Shown here piece by piece: positions 10,567 to 18,177 of a stretch of DNA of 25,628 bases. The DNA lies in assembly GCA_033064195.1 (NCBI GenBank), contig JARBJD010000658.1, forward strand, positions 1 to 25,628, given 5' to 3'. Numbering within the stretch: the stretch's first letter is position 1; every line of letters starts with the position of its first letter. A program made the position numbers and the translations under genes. This stretch comes from Blattamonas nauphoetae (lineage: Eukaryota; Preaxostyla; Oxymonadida). The notes below the pieces were generated by a model that made no database searches, was not told the origin of the DNA, and saw nothing but the letters and a program-made list of their open reading frames with translations.

Positions 10567-13500
10567 AAAGTTGAATCGCTTGCAACCGCGACGATCCGAA
10601 AGCTCCTGCCAATCCTTGGCATCGCTCCAAACACATCCCTCCCTAATTACATCCTCCATCTCCCATTGAACGAACTCTCTCGCGAACACATTGAACTCAT
10701 CAACACCCACACAACGACTAGCACAGAATACACATTCGTGATTGCGAAAGCATGGAACCGAATCAAAGCGCCAGAAAAGAAGATTGGACAGCCTGTCACG
10801 CTGAGAGAGAAAGAGTTCGCTCACTCCAAGGCACTTCAGTCACTCGATCCGTCCGAAGGACACAGCCTCCCCAACACAGTCCAAATCCCAATCCCGACAT
10901 TCAAGCAACCACAAGAAGCCTCACATCTCCGCCCAGCAGACCTCCCACCATTCAACCCAACGAATGGCTACACAAGTTGGAGTGAAGACCTAACGACACA
11001 GCATCTTCACGGAGGTAGGACACTCCTTGCCCACCTCCTCTCCAAAGCAAACGATCGCCTCGCAGACACAAACTGGTCGCGAGAGGAGATAGATGAGCTG
11101 ATGTGGAAGCTGTCGTCGATCCCGTCAGAGCTGAAAGCCAGAACGCACAAACCAAAGAGGAAGACCGTAGAGAGGACAGTGAGGCTGAGCCAAGAAGAGA
11201 CATTGAACCGAGCAGTGAAGAAGTGGGAGAACTTGGTGGCAAGAGGGAAGACGAGCTCCATCACGAAAGAGATCGAGGACATGAATGCCGGTCGCACACA
11301 GTCACTCTCCTTCGACGAAGTGAAGCAAAGAATCACAGCCCTCCACAACGATGAGGACAGGAAGGCCCTCTATCTCAGTGTCAACAGGAGGACAAGGGAA
11401 CAAGTGCGCAGTGGAGAGAAACTGGAGATCAGGAACGCGACCAATGGTCTCAACTCGAACTCCACACCCTCGCTCGACGGCCTCACAGCTGAGTTCGTCA
11501 AGAGATGCTGCCGAAACGACAAGATCGTGGAGGACCAATTGGGCAATCTCATCTCTCTCTGCCTCGAAAGGAACTATCTCCCTCAAGCGTGGTGCGTGTG
11601 CAGGATGGTCGGGATCCCGAAAACAGATGGGAAGATCAGACCGATCGCTGTCCAACACACCTTGCGGAAACTTATGGCTCGCCTACTCCTCGAACGGAAC
11701 AAGGGTTGGTTGCAGAGGCACACCTCCCCAAGACAAGTCGGGGTGGGTGTGAGGAACGGCAGGAGCGTGGTTGTTGATGCGGTGGAGCATGCCATCGACG
11801 AGGCAATCCAACAGAGAACCACACAGTTCATCGTCATGCTTGACATGTCCAATGCCTTTCAGAATGTCCGAAGACAACAACTCCTCAACAAGCTGGCAGA
11901 CATCGAGGACTACGACGCTGAACTCTTGCACTTCATCAGAAATTCCTTCGAGCAAGAGACCCTCATCCTCAGTCGAGGCGAGGAGACAGCAGCGATCCCA
12001 AACAGCCGCGGTGTCCAGCAGGGATGTCCACTATCTCCATCCCTCTTTGCCTTCTACATCACTGAACCAATGAGGCAAGCTGAAGCTGGCGGAGCAACGG
12101 CATGGGGTTACCTCGACGACCTTGTCCTCATGGCGAACTCGGAAGCCCAACTCAACCGCAGCCTGACCAAGCTCTCAACATCCCTCACTGCACACGGCCT
12201 CACCCTCAATCCAACGAAGACGGTCATCATGTCAGTCGTCGATGGCGTCCCCTCAACCAAACCGATCAACGTGCTCGGTCACTCGGTCACTCCTCGAACA
12301 TCGGCCAAGCTTCTTGGTACGATCGTGACCAACGACCAGCAAACCAGAGACAACTTCTTCATGGAGCGAGTGGAGAGAATCAAGTCGACGCTTCCCAAGG
12401 TCTCCCTCCTCAGTCACCAAGCACACTTGCATCTCCTCCGTCAATCCATCTCCTCCAAACCCCTTCACATCCTCGCCACCACCTTCATCTCAGAGGAAGC
12501 CCTCATCTCCGCAGACACCACCATCACCTCCCACCTCTCAAATCTCTTCAACATCCCTGATTCCCAACAGTTCCTCATCCACCTCCCAATCAAAGAAGGA
12601 GGACTCGGCATCCCCTCATTCGTTCAGACAGCCCTTCCATCACTCATCTGTTCACACGCATCGCTCCACCCAGAGATGTGGGAAGCCGATCACATCCAGA
12701 GAGCGAAGGTCGACCTCGAGTCAAGGGACACACAGCCATCCTTCTCGACTTCGAAACCAGTAATGAGGATGATCACACACTTGACGAAGGAAGAGTACGA
12801 TGCAGCGAGACAGGGTCAGAAGCAGTTGAGAGAGCTCATGACGAAGGAGGAAACAGCAGCGAAGCTGTCATTGCTGTCCGTCCACCAACAGAACAAGCAC
12901 AATGTGATCAAGTCAGCTGAGAATCAGAAGTGGCGGTCCACACTTCCAGTAGACAGGTACCACAAGATAAACAACAACGTCTTCAGGTGCGCGCTGGACA
13001 ATCTCTTTCTGAAACCTCCCCTCTCCTTCTCGGAGGCCACCCGTTTCAACATGGACTCCAACCCACACACACACGCACCCACCCAACTCCGTTGTCCTGC
13101 ATGCCAGTGTGAAATGCTGGAAGACCACGCCGGCTGCTGCAAGCGAACCAGCAGTGAGAGACTCGCAAGGCATCACGCCATCAAGTTCCTGCTTGCGCAG
13201 ACACTCAAGGAGATCCCGTCAATCACTGTGAGAACCGAGACCAAGATGGGAAGAGACGATGAAGATGCAAATGAAGAAGCAAACACAATAGCCGATCTTC
13301 AACTCAGAGTCACCACTGGCTACACCAAACACCGCTTCGTCCGAGACATCCTCGGAATCAAAGACGATGGCCAAAGGATCCTTGAGTTCGGACTTGATCT
13401 CGTGATACCACAAGACTTCACAAGCAGATCACACACGCAGAGAGGGATGATGGACCCGAAAGGCAGAGTCAAGGAAGCAGAGAGGAAGAAGGAAAGGAAG

Positions 13501-14454
13501 TACAGCAGAGCGGGCCAAAGCCACACAGTCATCGGCATTGGCTTGAGCGACCACGGCCACTCAGGCCCCAACGCCTCACTCTTCTTCGACTTCATCAAAC
13601 AGCTTGCTATCGAAAGGAAGATACCCAACCCACTCCCCATCTTCTTCACCCAAGTATCAGTCATCATGGAACTCGTTCGCTCCCACATGGAACAGACATA
13701 CATCAAGACGCTCAGCCATCTTGCTAGGAGGAAGGAAGAAGAAAGAAAGCGCACTGTTGGGATCGAAATGGACATGGAATCATTCAACCTCATCACTTCA
13801 GTCACCGGAGACTCACTCCACAACACTTCAATCACACTCATCAACAACACTACACACAACAACCCCACACTTCACAAGGCAAACACCACACATCACCTTC
13901 AAATCACACCACCTCAACCCATCACCTCACCATCCCCCCACTTCACCTCACACACCGGAGCACCAAACACCCCCACCTCCCCTCCCCGCCACTCCACTCC
14001 CCTCACCCATCACAGCAACGCCCAACCTAAGACTAACACAAACCAAACTTCGTCTAGGAAAGGGTATGTTGCTGCAGATGGACGGCGGAGATTCGAAACG
14101 CAGAATATAGAAGAAGACGAAGGCAAACAGGACGAAGACGATGCCTATTGCAAGGAAGAGAAGGGCCAGAAGGAAGGAAAGAAGGAAGGACATGATCAAG
14201 AGAAGCCCAAAGAAGGAACAACGGAAGACAGAGACAAGGAGGAAGCAGAAGAAGTGGCACAGCGCGAGAGAAACAACCGAGTGCCTGGCCTCGGCACCGG
14301 ACCGCCAGCAGGAGTCCCTCTCTACCCCCCAAACTCATTCTTTTCCCTTCTCCCATCTCCCCCCAGGCTTTGCGAGCAGAGCGGATCGAGCGAGAAGCAC
14401 AAAAGCACAATCATCAAGCGCCCACCAGACAATAGAAAGCATAAGTCAGAATAA
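10564..14454 (+). CDS. LINE ORF2: reverse transcriptase with C-terminal zinc finger and restriction-like endonuclease
   Basis: An intact frame of 1296 aa; positions below count from the GTG codon just upstream as residue 1. The N-terminal 300 residues are basic and uncharacterised. The RT fingers include IPKTDGKIRPI (352-362). Motif A is MLDMSNAF with Asp428, motif B is RGVQQGCPLSP (483-493), and motif C is YLDD (517-520) with the catalytic Asp pair 519/520. The thumb region follows. At 845-860 there is a C-x2-C-x7-H-x3-C finger, then RHH at 870-872, then a candidate endonuclease Asp946 in GLDLVIP. That order (finger, basic-His motif, PD-like motif) is the hallmark of RLE-bearing LINEs such as R2. 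The last 250 residues are unusual: Pro/Thr/His/Ser-rich, then Glu/Lys-rich. The protein would nick target DNA and copy the element RNA onto it. RT assignment is certain; the RLE call rests on motif order. Confidence 0.93.
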   Translation: MKVESLATATIRKLLPILGIAPNTSLPNYILHLPLNELSREHIELINTHTTTSTEYTFVIAKAWNRIKAPEKKIGQPVTLREKEFAHSKALQSLDPSEGHSLPNTVQIPIPTFKQPQEASHLRPADLPPFNPTNGYTSWSEDLTTQHLHGGRTLLAHLLSKANDRLADTNWSREEIDELMWKLSSIPSELKARTHKPKRKTVERTVRLSQEETLNRAVKKWENLVARGKTSSITKEIEDMNAGRTQSLSFDEVKQRITALHNDEDRKALYLSVNRRTREQVRSGEKLEIRNATNGLNSNSTPSLDGLTAEFVKRCCRNDKIVEDQLGNLISLCLERNYLPQAWCVCRMVGIPKTDGKIRPIAVQHTLRKLMARLLLERNKGWLQRHTSPRQVGVGVRNGRSVVVDAVEHAIDEAIQQRTTQFIVMLDMSNAFQNVRRQQLLNKLADIEDYDAELLHFIRNSFEQETLILSRGEETAAIPNSRGVQQGCPLSPSLFAFYITEPMRQAEAGGATAWGYLDDLVLMANSEAQLNRSLTKLSTSLTAHGLTLNPTKTVIMSVVDGVPSTKPINVLGHSVTPRTSAKLLGTIVTNDQQTRDNFFMERVERIKSTLPKVSLLSHQAHLHLLRQSISSKPLHILATTFISEEALISADTTITSHLSNLFNIPDSQQFLIHLPIKEGGLGIPSFVQTALPSLICSHASLHPEMWEADHIQRAKVDLESRDTQPSFSTSKPVMRMITHLTKEEYDAARQGQKQLRELMTKEETAAKLSLLSVHQQNKHNVIKSAENQKWRSTLPVDRYHKINNNVFRCALDNLFLKPPLSFSEATRFNMDSNPHTHAPTQLRCPACQCEMLEDHAGCCKRTSSERLARHHAIKFLLAQTLKEIPSITVRTETKMGRDDEDANEEANTIADLQLRVTTGYTKHRFVRDILGIKDDGQRILEFGLDLVIPQDFTSRSHTQRGMMDPKGRVKEAERKKERKYSRAGQSHTVIGIGLSDHGHSGPNASLFFDFIKQLAIERKIPNPLPIFFTQVSVIMELVRSHMEQTYIKTLSHLARRKEEERKRTVGIEMDMESFNLITSVTGDSLHNTSITLINNTTHNNPTLHKANTTHHLQITPPQPITSPSPHFTSHTGAPNTPTSPPRHSTPLTHHSNAQPKTNTNQTSSRKGYVAADGRRRFETQNIEEDEGKQDEDDAYCKEEKGQKEGKKEGHDQEKPKEGTTEDRDKEEAEEVAQRERNNRVPGLGTGPPAGVPLYPPNSFFSLLPSPPRLCEQSGSSEKHKSTIIKRPPDNRKHKSE

Positions 14455-14455
14455 A
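14450..14455 (+). promoter_or_regulatory. AATAAA overlapping the ORF2 stop codon
   Basis: The hexamer AATAAA contains the TAA stop of ORF2 (14452-14454) and is conserved in copy 1 at 7244-7249. It may act as a polyadenylation signal for a read-out transcript, but the shared 3' UTR continues nearly 200 bases further, so its role is unclear. Confidence 0.3.
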
Positions 14456-14650
14456 ACCAATTTCACACTCTTTATTGTTCATCTTAGTTTCCATTCTCAT
14501 CTCATTTGATCCAGCCCACTTCGAAATGTACCCCATTCCCGGCATCGAGGTTCGTTTTTTCGCCTTTTTGCACCCCTTTTTGCACTCTCCGTGCTCTAAC
14601 TAACGTTTTCCGAGAAAATGGAGTCTCCACATCAAGATCTGACCGAAAAA
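14455..14650 (+). other. LINE copy 2 3' UTR and 3' end
   Basis: Shared with copy 1 (7249-7446). It contains two CTTTTTGCAC-type repeats and a small GCAC/GTGC stem-loop near 14584-14596. It ends around GACCGAAAAAA, after which the two copies diverge. In RLE LINEs the 3' UTR RNA is the part recognised by the reverse transcriptase, so its strict conservation here is expected. Confidence 0.7.
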
Positions 14651-15054
14651 ATGTTCATCAATCTGATCCGTCCAACAACCGACTATCGAACCCGGGTCTG
14701 AAAAATGAAACCCCTACACAACCGCTAACCACCTCTACTGATCTTTGTGTCAGTCAACCCACCGTTCATACAACCCCCTCATCTGGCAAACTCGACCAGC
14801 AAACTTTTTCTCTCTCTCAGTCTTATTCGACGTGTTATATCATATATTCCCTGTATAAATGATGATCTTAGTGCGTAACCCACACAGCGGATCAATGACG
14901 GTGTTACATGGAGTATTTCTCCAGCATCTTTGCAAAAATAGAAAAAAGCCCACAACATGTTCAACTCGACTCGAAGACAACATCCGTCCATTATGCATCG
15001 TTGAGAGTTATTTTTGTTGATATATGGTCAATGTGCAGCATGTGGAAGTGAGGT
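14651..15054. other. Intergenic stretch, no supported gene
   Basis: About 400 bases downstream of the LINE. Only short frames with in-frame stops are present, and the sequence is AT-rich from about 14820. I see no RNA gene or repeat in it. It should be the 3' flank of the LINE insertion. Confidence 0.5.
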
Positions 15055-15396
15055 ATGAAAACTGTTGAGATGGTAGAGAACAGCCAACTGATGGAAGCAG
15101 AAAACGGAAAGGAAGACGCTCAGGATGTGCAAATTGCATTTTTCGAGAGTCTTCGCCGAAAACAAACAACTTTTGTTTCCCTGCAAAAGGGACTCAGCGA
15201 AATTGTGAAGTCAGAAGCTGAAGCCAAAAATCAGTCCAAATCTCTCCTCACTGCGGACCCAAGCAATGTTGCTGTGTTGCAATCGTACAGGGACCTTCTT
15301 GGAGTTGTTCTGTGTGATTCCGAAATGGGAGATTGCGTGTCTCTCAAAGTCGACTGTTTGGAAGAGGATTCTGTGGAGAACACCCGCCAACGGTGA
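15055..15396 (+). CDS. Hypothetical acidic/helical protein, 113 aa
   Basis: Complete frame from ATG to TGA. The product is predicted mostly helical (QDVQIAFFESLRRKQTTF, LSEIVKSEAEAKNQ) and mildly acidic, with no signal peptide, membrane segment or motif I can name. Its ordinary amino-acid composition, without low-complexity bias, makes it more credible than nearby frames. The reading frame ends four bases before the next ORF at 15400, and the sequence at the stop (ACGGTGAGG) also resembles a 5' splice site, so this may be the first exon of a longer gene. Confidence 0.4.
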   Translation: MKTVEMVENSQLMEAENGKEDAQDVQIAFFESLRRKQTTFVSLQKGLSEIVKSEAEAKNQSKSLLTADPSNVAVLQSYRDLLGVVLCDSEMGDCVSLKVDCLEEDSVENTRQR

Positions 15397-15399
15397 GGA

Positions 15400-15990
15400 A
15401 TGATGAAAACGAAGGAAGAATACGAAGAAGAAACATACCGAAAACGGGATGAACAACATGCTGTGGGCTGTGCCGCCGCTTCAACTTCTGATGTTCTTGT
15501 CACTTTCGGCAACTCCTCCAAACGCATCTCCCATCTCTTCGGTGTCCCTAGTTTGATTACCGCCGCTGTCTTTGTCCTCGTTGCCCCATTCTCAAAAGAT
15601 GTGGGAATTGGCTCCAGGTTGAGAGACGTTGGGGAGCGAGGACGAGTGGAGCGAAGGAGTGTTGGGAAGAGCTTCGTGCTGAGACTGTCTGTCCAGGTTG
15701 ACGACATCGCGAACAGAGTCGCTTCCTCCTCTCTCATGAAAGCCTCATTCTCTCTCCCAGCATCGCCTCGTCCTCTCTCTCCCAGCATCGCCTCGTCCTC
15801 TCTCTCCCAGCATCACCTCGTACTCTCTATCCCAGCCGAAGTGATCAACATCGCGAACAACACTACTCTCGTTGAAGACATCCCGACACTTCAAACACTC
15901 AAGAGGAAGGAGCAAGAAAAGAAGAGCGAACTTCAGACAAATATGGAACCGAAACGTCCTCTGACGAATTTTGAGAAAGCCATTTCCTGA
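15400..15990 (+). CDS. Hypothetical protein, 196 aa, possibly continuous with the ORF upstream
   Basis: The frame opens at ATGATG just after the stop of the 113-aa ORF. The N-terminus is charged (KTKEEYEEETYRKRDEQ), a hydrophobic stretch lies around residues 47-64 (FGVPSLITAAVFVLVAPF, possibly one membrane segment), and a Ser/Pro/Leu repeat region sits at about residues 117-145, encoded by the 25-bp tandem repeats. The C-terminus is Lys-rich. An opposing 185-codon frame (15231-15788) overlaps it and cannot be excluded, but is Ser/Thr/Arg-rich and looks like a shadow. Family unknown. Confidence 0.35.
   Translation: MMKTKEEYEEETYRKRDEQHAVGCAAASTSDVLVTFGNSSKRISHLFGVPSLITAAVFVLVAPFSKDVGIGSRLRDVGERGRVERRSVGKSFVLRLSVQVDDIANRVASSSLMKASFSLPASPRPLSPSIASSSLSQHHLVLSIPAEVINIANNTTLVEDIPTLQTLKRKEQEKKSELQTNMEPKRPLTNFEKAIS
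15749..15836. repeat. 25-bp tandem repeat, 3.5 units
   Basis: Units of TCTCTCTCCCAGCATCGCC plus TCGTCC repeat at 15749, 15774 and 15799, with a partial unit to 15836. The first two are identical and the third has two changes. A 25-bp unit shifts frame at each repeat, so copy-number change here would alter any protein read through it. Confidence 0.85.
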
Positions 15991-16305
15991 ATTACGCTCC
16001 CATTCACACGTCATCCACAGATTTTCCTCCATTTCCAATTCATCGATCAAAGAGTCTCTATTGAGTTTGAAGTACGATAATCTGATTTCAGTTGAATTTT
16101 TTGCATAACGTGACCATAGTGGTTGTCCAGATAATCAATCAAAGCGATCGGCCCATACAGTATGTTTTCATCGCCTCGTGGGCTAGACCCCACAATCAGT
16201 CGGATTACACCACAAATAAGAATGAAAATATTCCTGTCTGGCTCAAAGTCACTCGAAATCATGTTTTTGTCAAAATGTTGAGTCATGGATGTGGGATATA
16301 TTTAT
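15991..16305. other. Intergenic stretch, no supported gene
   Basis: About 315 bases between the 196-aa ORF and the hairpin. A 79-codon minus-strand frame (16047-16286) is open but has no recognisable feature. Nothing else is visible. Confidence 0.4.
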
Positions 16306-16637
16306 GAATTGGGACATTATTCACGTTTCTCCAGAATTATGCATTTATTGAATCCAATTTTTGAAAATATTAAAGGTGAGATAATCTGACACAACCTATC
16401 TGGGACGAGAAAAGACAAAAAGTTCGGAGGAAGGAGAAAATAGAGTTTCTTTGAGAGATGTCGAGGAATGGGGGAGGATCGATGCACATAGCAACATTCA
16501 AGTTTTCTCCTTCCTCCGAACTTTTTGTCTTTTCTCGTCCCAGATAGGTTGTGTCAGATTATCTCACCTTTAATATTTTCAAAAATTGGATTCAATAAAT
16601 GCATAATTCTGGAGAAACGTGAATAATGTCCCAATTC
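16306..16637. repeat. Perfect 135-bp inverted repeat with 62-bp loop (foldback/MITE-like)
   Basis: Arm 16306-16440 is the exact reverse complement of arm 16503-16637, read base by base, with loop 16441-16502. The outer ends are GAATTGGGACATTATTCACG and its complement. No clear target duplication flanks it. It has no coding capacity. The perfect arms imply a recent origin or gene-conversion homogenisation, or an assembly foldback. In RNA it would form a very stable hairpin of over 130 bp. Confidence 0.93.
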
Positions 16638-16641
16638 AAAA

Positions 16642-17830
16642 TTATGAACCACATCTTTCAGTTAGTACTTTTTGAAACCAACGAAACATCTCCAAAAACA
16701 ACGTCAGAACATTTTGATTGAAGGTTCCACCGTGAGGTAGTACTTCAAACAGGTCATCAGTGATGAGTCCAAAAAACGAATGGACTTCGGATTTTCCATG
16801 GCACAGCTCGAAGAAATGCACGGATGTGTTTGTTTTCTCGAAGCGTGGATCTTCGGTGAGTGATCCACAAAAAATTCGATTTCGAATGTGAGGTCTTCCA
16901 TTGGAGAAACAGGCCACGTACGGTCTGTTTTGAAGTGTTACTGAGTCCTGAAGGTCTTCCAGACAAGATAAAACTAAAGTAGTGGTGTCTGGACATCTTT
17001 CTCCCAGATAGAACCACGTTACTTTCGTTTTCTTTTCATCTTCTAACTTTGAAAAATTCGCAAGAACAACTCTTGCCTTTTTCGACTTCTCAAAGTATTC
17101 ATATGAGAGTTGATTTGGATAAATCGGAAGGAGAATACTTTTTTTTGAAATCGGCTAAAATTCCCACTCTGTCAGTATCAAGATGCTGTGGAAGAACTTC
17201 TGTTTCTGTGAGTAAACAATCTTTTGAATTCCGTTGATCGTGACATATGATGATTATCCATGAAAGTTCACACAATGAACAAACATCTGTTCGATGTTTT
17301 TGCATTCAAGAGGAAGGATGTTCTTTTCATGAAGGCTGACTATGATAAATATATGAATGGAAACAAGATGTTCAGAACTCGAAAAATTGGGTGAGAAGTT
17401 TTGACATCATAAAAACGTTCGAGGGCCCGAATCTTCAAACGAGATAAATGAATCTTGTCAGTGTCAAGTCTAATTTCACGAGAATCACGTCAAATTGTGT
17501 CTACAATGAATCATAGAGGATGGCCGATTCCTGTCTCGTTTATGAGATTGACAGAGATTCGAAGATGGGAATTTGAACTTTTTTTCTGAAGTCAAAAAAA
17601 CCCACTCAATTGAAGAGCGACTGCAGCCAATGAATCGTTTCTTGGCAATAAACTGAAAGGACCCTTCAAAGTCAATATCCAACATTTCTTCAATCAGATT
17701 CACAACTATTTTCCTGATTTCAAACTCAATATTCGTTTTCGAACTTGACTCAAGAAAACGAACTCCAAAATGAGACAGCCATGTAGAGACTGAAGAGTGA
17801 GATGTTTGTCGATTGGATTATTCGGTATTT
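16642..17830 (-). pseudogene. Broken coding remnant with a family-B DNA polymerase-like segment (possible virus-like fossil)
   Basis: The minus strand over this stretch has protein-like open segments separated by several breaks, so it reads as a fossil. One segment (within 17485-17800) contains LDIDFEGSF followed by IAKKRFIG. This resembles the palm-domain pattern of family-B DNA polymerases (a Glu-containing strand, then KKRY-[IV/A]-G). In a repeat-rich protist locus such a gene would most likely come from a Polinton-like element or a large DNA virus. No capsid, ATPase, protease or integrase partner is visible here. The remaining segments (near 16642-17100 and 17099-17305) match nothing I recognise and may belong to something else. 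The family call is tentative. Confidence 0.3.
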
Positions 17831-17932
17831 TCCTTCTCATTTTGCTCTATTTCCCGCGAGTTTAGTGGAGATTGGTGTCCATTCATCATCAGAATCACCA
17901 CTTCGTCTTTGCGGCTTACCTCTTCACCAGGA

Positions 17933-18079
17933 TCACTGGTATTCCAATTCTATTGAGTTCTTTCTTTCTATCTCAGAGGCAAATGAATGTATTGGTGGAG
18001 ATGGAAGCTCATGCATGTTCGGTTCGATGATATCAACAGGGACTTTTTGATATGGTTCTCCGAGAGGAATAGAAGTCAT
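17933..18079 (-). CDS. Small unrecognised ORF or exon downstream of the DDE gene
   Basis: A 48-codon frame on the minus strand starting MTSIPLGEPYQK, with a Pro/Glu-rich middle and a charged end. It lies just beyond the third exon of the DDE-like gene on the same strand and could be a further exon, because a GAGGTAAGC splice-donor-like sequence follows about 20 bases after its stop. No function can be assigned. Confidence 0.2.
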   Translation of the reverse strand: MTSIPLGEPYQKVPVDIIEPNMHELPSPPIHSFASEIERKNSIELEYQ

Positions 18080-18129
18080 TATTGACACGTGTAATTCTCA
18101 ATGAAATGTTGGTCGCGTTTTTATATTCT

Positions 18130-18177
18130 CTAATCTCAATAGTACGAAGTAAAACACAAAATAGTGAAATGACTTAC
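18130..18177 (-). other. Possible third 48-nt intron of the DDE-like gene
   Basis: It begins GTAAGTCATT and ends GAGATTAG on the minus strand, a canonical donor, and is the same length as intron 1. Use of this intron would remove the TAA at 18174-18176 and extend the protein by about 34 residues to a TGA at 18033-18035. Whether the stop or the intron is used cannot be decided from sequence. Confidence 0.35.

Larger units (their letters stand above)
7447..14650 (+). mobile_element. RLE-type LINE, copy 2 (intact ORF2, broken ORF1)
   Basis: This is a non-LTR retrotransposon of about 7.2 kb if its 5' end directly follows the 3' end of copy 1. Its parts are a 5' region (7447-8079), ORF1 (8080-10564), ORF2 (10564-14454) and a 3' UTR (14455 to about 14650). 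The single ORF2 combines reverse transcriptase with a C-terminal zinc finger and a putative restriction-like endonuclease, which places it among the older site-preferring LINE groups (R2, R4, CRE, Genie and kin) and not among the APE-endonuclease LINEs. The two copies lie head to tail, as expected of an element that returns to the same target. The 5' boundary is inferred, because copy 1 is cut by the window edge and cannot be used for comparison. Confidence 0.7.

Noticed and set aside
14450-14650. Long poly(A) tail as the LINE 3' end
   Set aside because: Only a six-A run is present at the divergence point, so the element does not end in a long A tail.
15231-15788. 185-codon minus-strand frame
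   Set aside because: Antisense to two plus-strand frames, Ser/Thr/Arg-rich, no motif. Not separable from a shadow.
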